From NCBI GenBank assembly GCA_965651905.1, contig CBFGUG010000010.1, positions 1-64,000 of the forward strand: a stretch of DNA of 64,000 nucleotides, read 5' to 3'. This DNA is from SZUA-265 sp965651905. GTDB taxonomy: Bacteria > Myxococcota_A > Polyangia > Polyangiales > Polyangiaceae. Shown one piece after another: positions 41,808 through 51,317 of the stretch. A program made the position numbers and the translations under genes. Under the pieces are notes generated by a model. It ran no database searches. It saw only the letters and a list, made by a program, of their open reading frames with translations, and was not told the DNA's origin. Position 1 is the first letter of the stretch. Every line of letters begins with the position of its first letter.

Positions 41808-43661
41808 ATGAGCGGACACGCGCCACGGGGGACCGATGCCGACGACGAGGTCGTCCCCGACAGCACGGCGCGAGGCGTGGAGTCCTTCGCGCCTAGACGC
41901 AAGCGCTGGCCGCTGCTCGTGGGGATGATGCTGCTGATGGCGGCAGGCGCCACGGCCTGGATGCTGGTCGACTCGCGTGTCAACGCCACGAAGGTCTTGG
42001 TCGCCGTCGATCTAGACGGCTACTGGTGGCAAGGCTCGCAAGCGTCCGCCACGGTCACGGACCGCTTCAGTGAACGTCTGGAAGCCTTGGGGCTGACGCC
42101 AGTAAAGGGTGGCGACCCAGAGATCATGGCGGTGCTGGAGAGCGCTTCCAGCCCTGAGGCGGCTGCAGAGAAACTGGGCGCTGGCTTCGTGCTGACCGCC
42201 GCGCTAACGCCACAATTGATCGAGCACGACCTGCAGCCGAAGTACTTCGAGAGTCGTGTAGAAGGTGACGTCTTTCTGACCTACGTGGGGGAGTCTGCCG
42301 TAAACCTGGGACGTATCGATGGCTGGTCGGGCTCCCGCAACCCCGACAACACCAAGATACTGCTCGGTGAGGCGGTAGCAGACAAAGTCTTCGATCTCGG
42401 AATCGTCGCGATCATGCAACACCATGCCGTTCGCAAGCTGCTCTCCTCGGGCACAGCCGTGGAGCGCGGCCAGCTCACCAAGGCCACACGCTTTCTGGAA
42501 GTGCGCAACACGGCCATGCAAGGGGCGACGGCCCGCTACACCGATCTGCTGGAGGAACGTCTGAAGGGCGAAGAAGGCCAGCATGACCAGCAGTACCACG
42601 GTGAGCTGAACGAAGACGTCGTGCTGGCAGGCGTATCTGCACGTGGTTTTCTGGGTCAATCCACCAAGGTACGCCCCTTCTACGATCCCAAGTCCGAAAG
42701 CCTGGGCTACTACCGTGATCTGGACACCCTGTTTTGGAGTGACGCTGCTGGCGAGCGCACACTGATCACCCGCGCTTACAACCTCTACGGTTATCCTGCA
42801 GCATCGCGCGATGGCAGCACGGTCGTGTTCGTCGAAGACATCTTCGGCTGGGCGAAGGCCATCTCCGTGTCTCGCGGAGGGGAACCGCCCACACGCCTGC
42901 GTGTGGACCCCGATCATCGCTACTCTTCAACTGCTGTTTCCCCAGCGGGCGACTACGCCGCGCTCTACGACCGCCCCTGCCGCAAGTGCCTGAACGGCGT
43001 GCTCGTCGTCGATCTCACGACGGGCAAGAGCCTGTTCGCCCGCCAGGAGAAAGAAGGCGAGCCCGCCGGGTTCGCCTGGCTCGGCCCCAAGCGCTTGTTG
43101 CTACTGTGGCAACCCGTACCGACGGCAGAGCAGGTGGGGCTGACACCACAAGGCATCTACTCGCTCGACCTCGGCCAAGCTGATCCGCAGCTCGAGCTGC
43201 TCGTCGAACTGGACACGGCAACCAAGCTGAACAGCGGCAGTGCGGACGCCGAGGGCCAGCGTGTGGCGTTCCGCCGAGACCACGAAGACGGCAGGCATCT
43301 CGCCGTGTTCGACGTCGAAAGCAAGAACCTGGAAAGCTACGACGTGGGCGGGGGGCTCGGACTGCCCTCACTCTCTCCAGATGGTCGTGCGGTCGTGTTC
43401 GAACAGAGCGGAGAAATCGTGCATCTGACGCTGGAGAGCGGCCAGCGCACGCTGCTCACCCGAAACCGAGTGCGTGATCGCTACCCCACGTTTTCACCTG
43501 ACGGCAGTCGTATCTATTACGAGTCGTTGGATCGCGACCCCAACTTCCCGCGGCGCCGCAGCGTGAGCGTGGTCGTGTCCGTCGCTGCGCCCGCCAGCGG
43601 CGCGCCAACCACTGAGGCGACTCCCCCAACGGATCTGACTGCCAAATCACGACGCCCCTAG
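41808..43661 (+). CDS. Single-pass membrane protein with TolB/PD40-like beta-propeller
   Basis: From the ATG at 41808, about 617 residues. A cytoplasmic N-terminus is followed by a transmembrane segment (WPLLVGMMLLMAAGATAWMLV, about 33-53). The middle (about 65-270) is helical and contains VLVAVDLDGYWWQGSQASATVTDRFSERLEALGL. The C-terminal half has propeller blades of the PD40/TolB type: YGYPAASRDGSTVVFVED, YSSTAVSPAGDYAALYDR, GGGLGLPSLSPDGRAVVFEQ, YPTFSPDGSRIYYES. It probably binds partners in the periplasm. The next gene starts two bases after its stop, so the two are one operon. Confidence 0.7.
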   Translation: MSGHAPRGTDADDEVVPDSTARGVESFAPRRKRWPLLVGMMLLMAAGATAWMLVDSRVNATKVLVAVDLDGYWWQGSQASATVTDRFSERLEALGLTPVKGGDPEIMAVLESASSPEAAAEKLGAGFVLTAALTPQLIEHDLQPKYFESRVEGDVFLTYVGESAVNLGRIDGWSGSRNPDNTKILLGEAVADKVFDLGIVAIMQHHAVRKLLSSGTAVERGQLTKATRFLEVRNTAMQGATARYTDLLEERLKGEEGQHDQQYHGELNEDVVLAGVSARGFLGQSTKVRPFYDPKSESLGYYRDLDTLFWSDAAGERTLITRAYNLYGYPAASRDGSTVVFVEDIFGWAKAISVSRGGEPPTRLRVDPDHRYSSTAVSPAGDYAALYDRPCRKCLNGVLVVDLTTGKSLFARQEKEGEPAGFAWLGPKRLLLLWQPVPTAEQVGLTPQGIYSLDLGQADPQLELLVELDTATKLNSGSADAEGQRVAFRRDHEDGRHLAVFDVESKNLESYDVGGGLGLPSLSPDGRAVVFEQSGEIVHLTLESGQRTLLTRNRVRDRYPTFSPDGSRIYYESLDRDPNFPRRRSVSVVVSVAAPASGAPTTEATPPTDLTAKSRRP

Positions 43662-43663
43662 CG

Positions 43664-45889
43664 ATGAATCCTCTCGACCCACGAGCTCACTCTCGCCACG
43701 ACAGCTTGCCCAGCAGTAGCCACAGCGTTCCCCCAGATCTCGTCCAGCTCTCGCCGAGCCAGCGGCTCGATCGCGCCATGTTTTGGGGCAGCATCGCGCT
43801 GTTGTTGTCCGTCGTGCTGCCCTACGACGTGATTGGTGACGAGTTGGTCTTCGTCTGGCAGGTGCTTCCTGAACTCGACGTCGCCGGAACGCTCGCTGCA
43901 ACGTCCGGGGCGGTCGCAGCCCTGGGCATGTTGCTCGTACGTAGGTTCACGACGCGGCCCAGCGTTCGTGCGGTGAGTGTACTCGTCGCACTGACTGCGG
44001 CTGGTCTGTGGACTCGCTTGGGTTCAGAAGCCGCAGACTGGGGCATGATCTCGGTGCCTGACAACGTCGGTCACCGTTCGCCGCTGATGCTGCTGTCCCT
44101 CGCCGCCACGGCGGCTGGTCTGCGGCTTCTGAGAACTGACCGCGCTCGCCAGCCGGGCCGCGCCCTGCTGGTTGCCGCCGCTGCGAGCATGCTGCTGTTT
44201 TTTCTGTGGCCCGGTCGCGCCGACATCCCGCTGGTCACCTTCGGCCGCCATCTGCTGAGCATGACCAAACTACCCAGCGTGTTTTACGTGCTGGGCCACA
44301 TTTTATACAGCTTCCTGCTCGCCTTCCCCTTCGCGATGGGTTTGCTTGCCGCCTACTTCGCGGCTCGCCCTACGCACCCTGTTCCACGCGCGCTTCCGCT
44401 GCTGCCGACCTTCGGCTTGTCGGGTTTCTTGTGCGTGATGGTGCTGCGCAGCCTACTCCTCACGCTGGGCAACACGAGCATCATCGCCATTCTCGGCATT
44501 GCTAGCGTACTCGCCGCCATCATCGAGCTGATGGTGACCTCTTTGGAAGTGCTGACCCACGACTGGATTGACCGAGTGAAGGCAGCTGCAGCGAGCGACC
44601 TCGCAACGGCGGAGTCGAAGCCGCCGATTTCGCACCGCATGACGCGTGACCCATACCGATCACTGCTCAGCACGTGCGGCGTCGGGGCTCTGGCACTCGC
44701 TGCTTTGGTGACACCTCAAGCCGTCCTCTCGCGCCCCCCCGTGAAAGGCGTGCAGTGGACACTGGCGCCAGCTTCCGCTGTAGCCGACGAGTTGTTCGGT
44801 GAGCGCTTGACGGAGTGGAGCCACGCTCGCCTGGCATGGGAGACCACCACACGGCGCACCTCGTCGGCTGGCGACATGGTCAAGATGCAGGCTGCCAGTC
44901 GTCAGCTGCTGACCACCGCACGAGCCGTGAACCCCGAGCTTGCCGAGGCGCTCCAGGCGTTGACCGTCGAAGGCCGGGACCTGGACCTGGCAGGCTTACG
45001 CTGGGCAAGACTCGTATCAGAGGTAAACACAGAAAGCCGCAAGCTCGGACTCCCCTACTACGCAGATGCATTCGTTAGCGTGCACCCGACGAGCGACGGC
45101 ATGAGTCGCTTGTTCAAGGTTGCAGGCTATCGCATCGAGTCGGTGCATCGAGTTCAGGTGGACGGACGTGAACACGCGACGTTGCACGTGCGCCGCTTGG
45201 GCGAAGCGCGAGACGGTCACGGCATACTGGGGTTCTCGCGGGACCGACAGCCGTTCGCACTAGTCGTGAAGAACGAAATCGAAGAAGAGGTGGCTGGTCT
45301 CCAACAAGCGGGAGCCGAGAAACCCAGCTGCGACATCGAGTTTTCACTGCTCGAGTCCGGCGGGGCACGCGACGCAGTCCAGCGGCGCGCCTGCGAGTTG
45401 AGCTGGCGCGCACTGCGAGAGGAACTCGCCATCAGTGGCGGCGACCTGACCACGGCGATAACCCGCATGACGGAGCGTCATGAGCTCCAGCACCAAGTCG
45501 ACGGGCCGCATCTGGCGATGGACCGCGACGTCGCCGCACGCCTGCGCAACGTCACCGAGGACGCCAGGGAACGGGTGAACCGCGAGCTGTCCGCCTACCT
45601 CGCGGAAATGACACCAGGTGACTCGCAGCCGAAACTCGTCTTGTTGCGGCTGCTGGAGTTCGGACGGCAGGGCGGCGTCGGTAGCTACGCTCAGATCTCC
45701 GCCTTGGCGCTCGCCAAGCTATCCCAGCAGCCCCTAGACGATGTCGGGCTGAAGGTGGACGGTGTGGCGATCCAGGCCCGTTTCAACTCCCTCATCGAGC
45801 TGTCTGACGACCAACTCCGACGTCGCGCCGAACGCGCGTGGGAAAGGTCGTTCGGCAGCACGCTGCCCGACGTCACCAGCGTCCACTGA
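43664..45889 (+). CDS. Polytopic membrane protein with C-terminal HExxH domain
   Basis: A 741-residue protein with about nine membrane segments in the first 340 residues (MFWGSIALLLSVVLPY, LMLLSLAATAAGLRLL, LLVAAAASMLLFFLWPG, ILYSFLLAFPFAMGLLAAYF, IIAILGIASVLAAIIELM). A large soluble domain follows. In it, MTERHELQHQVDGP contains HELQH (HExxH), and about 40 residues on is NRELSAYLAEM, which would supply the Glu as in gluzincin metalloproteases. This suggests a membrane-bound zinc peptidase acting on envelope substrates, but no family comes to mind. It follows the propeller protein by two bases and is presumably its partner. Confidence 0.65.
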   Translation: MNPLDPRAHSRHDSLPSSSHSVPPDLVQLSPSQRLDRAMFWGSIALLLSVVLPYDVIGDELVFVWQVLPELDVAGTLAATSGAVAALGMLLVRRFTTRPSVRAVSVLVALTAAGLWTRLGSEAADWGMISVPDNVGHRSPLMLLSLAATAAGLRLLRTDRARQPGRALLVAAAASMLLFFLWPGRADIPLVTFGRHLLSMTKLPSVFYVLGHILYSFLLAFPFAMGLLAAYFAARPTHPVPRALPLLPTFGLSGFLCVMVLRSLLLTLGNTSIIAILGIASVLAAIIELMVTSLEVLTHDWIDRVKAAAASDLATAESKPPISHRMTRDPYRSLLSTCGVGALALAALVTPQAVLSRPPVKGVQWTLAPASAVADELFGERLTEWSHARLAWETTTRRTSSAGDMVKMQAASRQLLTTARAVNPELAEALQALTVEGRDLDLAGLRWARLVSEVNTESRKLGLPYYADAFVSVHPTSDGMSRLFKVAGYRIESVHRVQVDGREHATLHVRRLGEARDGHGILGFSRDRQPFALVVKNEIEEEVAGLQQAGAEKPSCDIEFSLLESGGARDAVQRRACELSWRALREELAISGGDLTTAITRMTERHELQHQVDGPHLAMDRDVAARLRNVTEDARERVNRELSAYLAEMTPGDSQPKLVLLRLLEFGRQGGVGSYAQISALALAKLSQQPLDDVGLKVDGVAIQARFNSLIELSDDQLRRRAERAWERSFGSTLPDVTSVH

Positions 45890-45974
45890 TCCACTGACCC
45901 CTCACTTTGCTCCGCGGCGGCCACGTAGCCGCGCGCGCACCCCCTGATCCCCCGCCACGCCCCTGCCGGGGCGT

Positions 45975-46166
45975 TCAAGTCTGGCTGGGCTGCATGCGAC
46001 CACCCAACGCCCAAGGCGAAAGGCTCCCCGCCTTACGCTCGGCTTGCGCTCGGTGGCTGCCGTGAACTTGTGCGCTCGCGCGCTGTACGACCGCCAGCGC
46101 CACTAAGGGCAGGAGCACGAGCAGAGCGACTGATACGAATCCGATGATGAAGAGAAACGCGACCAT
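45975..46166 (-). CDS. Small single-pass membrane protein
   Basis: A 63-residue product from the ATG at 46166. It begins MVAFLFIIGFVSVALLVLLPLVALAVV, one transmembrane helix, and ends in a basic Arg/Gln/His tail. GGAG sits eight bases before the start. A longer frame from 46232 adds no recognisable part. I see no family. The 275 bases between this gene and the zinc-ribbon protein gene hold the divergent promoters and nothing else I can name. Confidence 0.45.
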   Translation of the reverse strand: MVAFLFIIGFVSVALLVLLPLVALAVVQRASAQVHGSHRAQAERKAGSLSPWALGGRMQPSQT

Positions 46167-46441
46167 TGCCTTGGTCTCCAGGTTTGTGGTGATCGCCCAC
46201 CCGTGGGGTACGCAACCACAGCCAACGCCCATGTCTTGTCACAGAGCAGACCCGTTGTCGCTGTAATTTTACCGTGTGTAAGAATTTTTGCCGCGCGGTT
46301 ACTGTGACACCGCATCTGATTCGATTCAGCGCGTCGCGCCGTCGGCGTGTTCGCCCTGACTGAAGCAGATCGTCTAGCGCGGGCATCACGCCAAGTGCGG
46401 TTGCCGTTGGTGGCGTCGCGGGGCGTCGCGTAGGCTGAAGG

Positions 46442-47734
46442 ATGCCAAACTGCCCCTATTGCGGGAGCGCCGTGGCCTCCCACGCGGTGGATCGGGAGCG
46501 AGATCTGGCGACGTGTGTCAATTGTCACCACCTGATTGATCTTCGGCGTTTTGGGGAAACGGCAGCAGGGGCTGCCTCGCCGTACCATGCGCAGTCACCC
46601 ATGGGGATCCCCGCTACGGGCATGCCGCCGCCGGGCACTTGGGTCAGTGGCTCCTATCCGAGTGGGGCAGGAGCAACTGCGGCGCCCCCCGATGCTGGCA
46701 CCCGCCCACGCATGCGCCCGATCGTGGGATTGCCACCCGGCATGACCATCGAACAAGAAGAGTCGAGCTTCATCGTCGGCAGTGAACCCGCAGCCCTGAC
46801 GATTACGCGGCGCTGGTTCAGACCGAAACACATCGTCATGCTGCTCGTCGTACTCGCCGCGGGAGTTGGTCTCGGACACTACGCGGTCGGAACTGAGCTG
46901 GGCGTCACGTGGGGTCTGCTCGCGCTGCTCTGGCTATTCCTCGACTACACGCTGATCAAGATGTTGGTCAACCGCACGACTATCAGAGCGGCCCAGGGCG
47001 TCGTGGAAGTGAAGCATGGCCCGCTGCCGTCACTCACCGTCAAGGGTAGTCGCTTCAACAGCGATCAGATCCAGCAGCTATACGCTCAACAGGTCAGCGC
47101 GCGCTACTCGGTGATGGTGACGACCAAGGACGGTCAATCGAAACAATTGGTCGCGCCCGTGTTGGTCGAGCCCGAGCAGGCGTTGTTCATCGAACAACAA
47201 ATCGAACGCGCCTTGGGCATCACCGACTTCGAAGTACCAGGTGAGCTCGGCGGCCAGCTCCCACAACTGTTGAAGCAGGCCAGCAACCCCACGAAGGGTA
47301 AGACCCCAGCTGCGGTTGCAGGTGTGGCAGCGCTGGCTCCCCTGCTGATCGGAGGCTCGATTGCCGCACTCGTGATTTTCCTGACCAAGGTCGAGCTCAG
47401 CGGAAGCGTGCAGCTCGCTGATGCATGGGTGTTGACGCCAGATGACTGCGAATCGGGGCAGCGACGAAATTTCTTCGGGGTGACACTGCTGGACACGCAA
47501 GCCCCAGGAGCCTTCGTGCGTGTGATGACGGATCCCATCAGGGGTAACGTCGTGCTGCTCAATCCCGGCACGGGGGCGAAAAATGTGTTGCTCTCAGCGA
47601 ACGACTGCAGCCAATTCGACGTACAGGTGCATACGACCAATACGACCATCAACGACATCCGCGCGTTGGATGCAACGCTTCGCCTGCAGTGCAACAACGT
47701 CACGGCAAACGTCACCGCCGAAAACTGCCACTGA
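46442..47734 (+). CDS. Zinc-ribbon membrane protein
   Basis: A 430-residue protein. The N-terminus MPNCPYCGSAV...DLATCVNCHHL is a two-CxxC zinc ribbon (residues 4-7 and 25-28). A Pro/Gly/Met-rich stretch (50-95) leads to a membrane domain (KHIVMLLVVLAAGVGLGHYAV, LGVTWGLLALLWLFLDYTLI). A region of mixed charge with GITDFEVPG follows, then a third hydrophobic segment (AVAGVAALAPLLIGGSIAALVIFLTK) and a Thr/Asn-rich C-terminal domain with a few Cys. The domain organisation is common for uncharacterised myxobacterial envelope proteins. It lies two to sixty bases upstream of the lectin-like lipoprotein gene, depending on that gene's start. Confidence 0.6.
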   Translation: MPNCPYCGSAVASHAVDRERDLATCVNCHHLIDLRRFGETAAGAASPYHAQSPMGIPATGMPPPGTWVSGSYPSGAGATAAPPDAGTRPRMRPIVGLPPGMTIEQEESSFIVGSEPAALTITRRWFRPKHIVMLLVVLAAGVGLGHYAVGTELGVTWGLLALLWLFLDYTLIKMLVNRTTIRAAQGVVEVKHGPLPSLTVKGSRFNSDQIQQLYAQQVSARYSVMVTTKDGQSKQLVAPVLVEPEQALFIEQQIERALGITDFEVPGELGGQLPQLLKQASNPTKGKTPAAVAGVAALAPLLIGGSIAALVIFLTKVELSGSVQLADAWVLTPDDCESGQRRNFFGVTLLDTQAPGAFVRVMTDPIRGNVVLLNPGTGAKNVLLSANDCSQFDVQVHTTNTTINDIRALDATLRLQCNNVTANVTAENCH

Positions 47735-47793
47735 AAATGAGAGCATTCGTCGCCAACTTGCTCACGGCCCACTGTGGGCGTACTCCTGGTAGC

Positions 47794-49185
47794 GTGAGAC
47801 GATTGAAGTCGACGTTCACGCGGCCGCTAGTCGCGGCGCTCAGGGCCTGTGCGCTCGGAGGAGGCATGCTGGGAGCCTGCGGGCTTGCAGGCTGTGCCCA
47901 GACCGCGGATCCCAACGCCAACACCGCAGGTAGCGTGAGTGCACCTGGGGGCACGACGTTCCCAGCGGGTAGCGTGGGAGCCAGCGGTACATCGAGCCCC
48001 TCGAGCGTGGGAGCCCCCGGCGGCAATTCATCCGCGACCAACACCTCGAGCGGTCCGAACGCTGGCCAAACCACTCCAGCGGGATCGACGTCTTCCCCAA
48101 CCAACACCACCAGCGGTCCAACGACGACGACGCCCCAGACGGGTGCCAGTCAGTCATCCAGCACTGGGGGCGTCGGCTCCAGCGCTGGTGGCTCGGGGGG
48201 CGTCGACCAGGGCGCAGGCGGCACACTCAACCTCGATGACGCGCCTGGCGACGACATGACCCCGCCCGCCAGCGCAGACGACGACACGTCCATCGTCGAC
48301 CCAGACGACACAGTGGACGACTCGACCCCCAGCACCGACGACACCAACACGGACGACACATCGGCGGACGACCCTTCTGACGACGGCGAGCCAGGAGACG
48401 ACGTCGACGTATTCGGGATTACCAAGCTCTACCCGAGCGCGCCGAGCGGCGCAGAATGGTCTAGTACCCACTGGACGGGGACGGCTCCTTATTCGATCGA
48501 CGCCCGCACCGATCCCAACGACCCGACCCAGCTTTCGGGCATGCGCGGCACGGGTACACTCCAGGTCACTGGCGACGGGCAGCTCGTCTTCGGTGGATCG
48601 CAGCCCCGCATCTACATTCACCCGACCAGCGCTGGTCCGTGGCAAAACGTGGAGGTTACCGTCTACTACCAGCGCGTCACGGACGACGAGACTGCGTGGG
48701 GTGGCCTCGTGATCGGCGCACGCAGCGGTGTCGAAGGCCACGGCAACGAGCCTTGCGACGCGCACACGTATTACGCTCGCCTGCGCCACGACGGGCGTAC
48801 GGACTTCGAGAAAGAACTGATGCACACACCGAGCGCAACTCGGAACAGTCTCGACCCGAGTGAGGTTTGGCCGCCCGACGGTCAGCTGCCTCGGCAGACG
48901 TGGATCGGCTTCAAGTACGTCATCTACAACCCACCTGGGCAAAGCACCGTCAAGCTCGAGAGCTACCGCGACATGACCGAAGGTGCGGATGGCGGAACTT
49001 GGGTGCTACTCAACGAAGCGGCCGACGCGGGTGATTGGCCTTCGCAAACGAGCTGTGCGGAACACAATCCAATTGACGGTCAGTCTGCCATGGTTCAGTT
49101 CGAAGGCGGCGTCACGTTCATCCGAAACACTGGGGTGACAGAAGCGCGCTATCGTTGGCTGTCGGTGCGCGAGATTGCTCCCTAA
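47794..49185 (+). CDS. Lipoprotein with low-complexity stalk and C-terminal lectin-like domain
   Basis: The GTG at 47794 gives a signal peptide with lipobox GLAGC; the ATG at 47737, two bases after the previous stop, would extend it by nineteen residues. The mature chain has a Ser/Thr/Gly/Pro stalk, then an Asp/Thr/Ser-rich acidic stretch (DDDTSIVDPDD, DDTNTDD) up to about residue 205. The C-terminal 230 residues (GTGTLQVTGDGQLVFGGSQPRIYIHP, WQNVEVTVYYQRV, WGGLVIGARSG, YYARLRHDGRTDFEKEL, VKLESYRDMT) form a jelly-roll-like domain as in carbohydrate-binding or polysaccharide-lyase proteins. Surface attachment or polysaccharide binding is inferred. Confidence 0.65.
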   Translation: MRRLKSTFTRPLVAALRACALGGGMLGACGLAGCAQTADPNANTAGSVSAPGGTTFPAGSVGASGTSSPSSVGAPGGNSSATNTSSGPNAGQTTPAGSTSSPTNTTSGPTTTTPQTGASQSSSTGGVGSSAGGSGGVDQGAGGTLNLDDAPGDDMTPPASADDDTSIVDPDDTVDDSTPSTDDTNTDDTSADDPSDDGEPGDDVDVFGITKLYPSAPSGAEWSSTHWTGTAPYSIDARTDPNDPTQLSGMRGTGTLQVTGDGQLVFGGSQPRIYIHPTSAGPWQNVEVTVYYQRVTDDETAWGGLVIGARSGVEGHGNEPCDAHTYYARLRHDGRTDFEKELMHTPSATRNSLDPSEVWPPDGQLPRQTWIGFKYVIYNPPGQSTVKLESYRDMTEGADGGTWVLLNEAADAGDWPSQTSCAEHNPIDGQSAMVQFEGGVTFIRNTGVTEARYRWLSVREIAP

Positions 49186-49200
49186 TTCACCCAACGCCGC

Positions 49201-49947
49201 TCAGCGACCACCTGACACGTCGAACAGCGCTCCAGTCACGTACGCTGCGTCATCGCCTAGCAACCAGGTGATCACGTTGGCGACTTCTCGTGCCGTGCCC
49301 GGTCGTCCCATGGGTGTCTGCGCGCCGAGCCGTTTCGCTCGATCGGGCTGCCCACCGCTTGCGTGGATCTCCGTTTCGATGAGCCCTGGACGAACGGCAT
49401 TCACTCGCACTCCGTCCCCAGCGAGTTCTTTGGCGAGGCCGATCGTCAGGGTGTCGACCGCCGCTTTCGACCCCGCGTAGTCGACGTATTCGTTCGGCGA
49501 GCCCAAGCGCGCGGCGATCGACGAAACGTTCACTATCGCCCCGCCCGGTCCCCCCATTGAACGCGCCATGACGCGCGCCGCCTCGCGAGCGACCAGATAG
49601 GCACCCAGCACGTTCACTTCGAACATGCGTCGTAGGCGAGCTAGCTCAATCTGCACCAAGGGGATCGAGGGCGCTACGATTCCCGCGTTGTTGACCACTG
49701 CGGTGACGGGTCCCAACTGCGCGGCTGCTCGCGCGAACAACGCTTGCACGTCGGCTTCGCTCACTACCTCGCATCGTACCGCGATTGCCCGGCCACCAGC
49801 GGCCTCGACCTGAGCCACCACCTCGTCAGCGGCGGCAGCCCGCTCTCGGTAACCGAGCGCTAGCGCAAACCCCTGCCGAGCGAGCTGCAACGCCGTCGCG
49901 CGACCAATGCCCCGCCCTCCCCCCGTGATCACCGCTACCTGGGTCAT
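49201..49947 (-). CDS. FabG-like SDR oxidoreductase
   Basis: From the ATG at 49947, 248 residues: VAVITGGGRGIGRATALQLARQG (nucleotide binding), VNNAGIV, the Ser of VNVSSIAARLG and the YAGSK catalytic pair (YVDYAGSKAAVD), and GVRVNAVRPGLIETEIHASGG. The length and motifs fit the 3-oxoacyl-ACP reductase-like classical SDR group, typically NADPH-dependent. There are no fatty-acid genes around it, so the substrate is open. Convergent with the lectin-like lipoprotein gene, fifteen bases apart. Confidence 0.85.
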   Translation of the reverse strand: MTQVAVITGGGRGIGRATALQLARQGFALALGYRERAAAADEVVAQVEAAGGRAIAVRCEVVSEADVQALFARAAAQLGPVTAVVNNAGIVAPSIPLVQIELARLRRMFEVNVLGAYLVAREAARVMARSMGGPGGAIVNVSSIAARLGSPNEYVDYAGSKAAVDTLTIGLAKELAGDGVRVNAVRPGLIETEIHASGGQPDRAKRLGAQTPMGRPGTAREVANVITWLLGDDAAYVTGALFDVSGGR

Positions 49948-50007
49948 TGGCAAAGGATATAGCTCACCCCCAGCTAAGCGAAAGCCCCGAACGCGCGCAG
50001 AGACCTT

Positions 50008-50700
50008 TCAGCGCAATTCGGTAAAACGCTCGCTCAGCGCCGCGCGAAGCTGTGCCTTGGCATCGCTCAGCACAGGCTGCCCGTGACTCATGAGTAGTCG
50101 CTGAAGCGGCACGTCCAGCATTGGCCGCAAACTTCGAGCGCACGCTTGCCGATCTTCAACCTGCGACGCCACTAGACGACTGACGGCTAGTCTGCGGTAA
50201 GTGCCCGCGCCGCGCAGCACCCACGGCGTGAGCCAGCCGCGCGGCTCCTGCACGTTGAAAACGAGATCAGTCGCCACCAAACTGCCTGACGCGCGATGAA
50301 AGAATACCCACTCGTTTAGTTTCGGCGCTCCATCGACCTGGAAGAGTGCGAAGTCTCGACCCAACGTCGACCCAGCTGCCTCGATCGCGCTCGTGATCTC
50401 GAGCTGCGGTTGTTTCTGCTCGACGCCCGCCGCCGCGAAGCAGCGCGCGTTGGGAAAACGTTCGAGCGCGGCCTGCGCGTGCAAATGATGTAGGCGGTTG
50501 GGAGCGATCACCATGCTGACCCTCCCCAGCTGCTGGAGCTCGCTCGCCAGCGTGTCATCGATTTGCGAAGGAGAATGTAACGCAAGCGACCCATCCGCCA
50601 GGCCGAGCACGGTCATGTCGAGTGGGAGGTGCGCGCCGGGCAGCAGGCGGACGGATGACTGCGCGCGCCAAACCCCGTCGGAAATCTTCTGTAACGTCAT
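50008..50700 (-). CDS. DUF4336 domain protein
   Basis: A 230-residue soluble protein. LQKISDGVWRAQSSVRLLPGAHLPLDMTVLGLADGSLALHSP and VIAPNRLHHLHAQAALERFPNARCFA with WVFFHRASGSLVATDLVFN are characteristic of the DUF4336 family, related to the metallo-beta-lactamase fold; the usual HxHxDH is reduced to an HHLH. The function is unknown. The gene is divergent from marR-like 50757 and shares its promoter-operator, so its expression is probably controlled by that regulator. The start codon is seven bases from the -10-like sequence, hence possibly leaderless. Confidence 0.75.
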   Translation of the reverse strand: MTLQKISDGVWRAQSSVRLLPGAHLPLDMTVLGLADGSLALHSPSQIDDTLASELQQLGRVSMVIAPNRLHHLHAQAALERFPNARCFAAAGVEQKQPQLEITSAIEAAGSTLGRDFALFQVDGAPKLNEWVFFHRASGSLVATDLVFNVQEPRGWLTPWVLRGAGTYRRLAVSRLVASQVEDRQACARSLRPMLDVPLQRLLMSHGQPVLSDAKAQLRAALSERFTELR

Positions 50701-50707
50701 GCAAACT

Positions 50708-50748
50708 AGTAAAGTCTACTTGACCATATTCGTCAAGTGGGCTTTACT
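50708..50748. promoter_or_regulatory. Symmetric divergent promoter-operator
   Basis: A 41-bp dyad: AGTAAAG (50708) with CTTTACT (end 50748), and inside it CTTGAC with GTCAAG. On each strand the same sequence gives -35 TTGAC(C/G), a 17-base spacer and -10 TTTACT. Both start codons lie less than ten bases from their -10 elements, so the transcripts should be leaderless or nearly so. It is the obvious binding site for the MarR-type protein. Confidence 0.7.
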
Positions 50749-50756
50749 AACCACCG

Positions 50757-51245
50757 ATGAGTCAGAAGCAGAAGGACTACGAGCGCGAGCTCGAACAGCA
50801 GAAGTCCGCGAGCACGCTTCAGCTGTTGTTCAAGGCTGCCCGCCTGTTGAACGAACACGCCCTGGCGCGAACCGAATCCGACGTCGAGTTGCGCGCGGCA
50901 CACACTGCGCTGGTGCCTCACATCGACCTCGAAGGCACGCGCCTCGTCGAGCTGGCGCGGCGCGTTGGCACCAGCAAGCAAGCCGTGGGTCAACTGGTGG
51001 ACGATCTCGAGGCACTCGGTACTTGTGAACGAGTCGCCGATCCGAACGATGGGAGAGCCAAGTTGATCCGCTTCTCCGCGAAGGGGAGACGTCAGTTGCT
51101 CGATGGCCTCTCGTTGCTCAGACAGATCGAAGCTGAGTTGGCGAGGGAGCTGGGCGAACGCCGCATGCAACAGTTGAAGCGCACACTGGAGCGCATCTTG
51201 GCGAGCGAATTGCTCACCCGTAGCACGAACAGCTCCAACCGCTGA
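50757..51245 (+). CDS. MarR family transcription regulator
   Basis: A 162-residue protein with the MarR layout: N-terminal helix, winged helix LVELARRVGTSKQAVGQLVDDLEALGTCERVADPNDGRAKLIRFSAKGRR (about 60-115; the wing is DPNDGRAKL), and a C-terminal dimerisation helix. It is divergent from the DUF4336 gene over a symmetric operator and would repress both in the absence of its ligand. It begins eight bases after the -10 box and has no ribosome-binding site. Confidence 0.88.
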   Translation: MSQKQKDYERELEQQKSASTLQLLFKAARLLNEHALARTESDVELRAAHTALVPHIDLEGTRLVELARRVGTSKQAVGQLVDDLEALGTCERVADPNDGRAKLIRFSAKGRRQLLDGLSLLRQIEAELARELGERRMQQLKRTLERILASELLTRSTNSSNR

Positions 51246-51317
51246 GGTTTGGGTTCCAAAACACCTCGCCACACGTGCAGCTTCACGCTCCGCTACGTGG
51301 CGTGATAGAGCTGCGCC

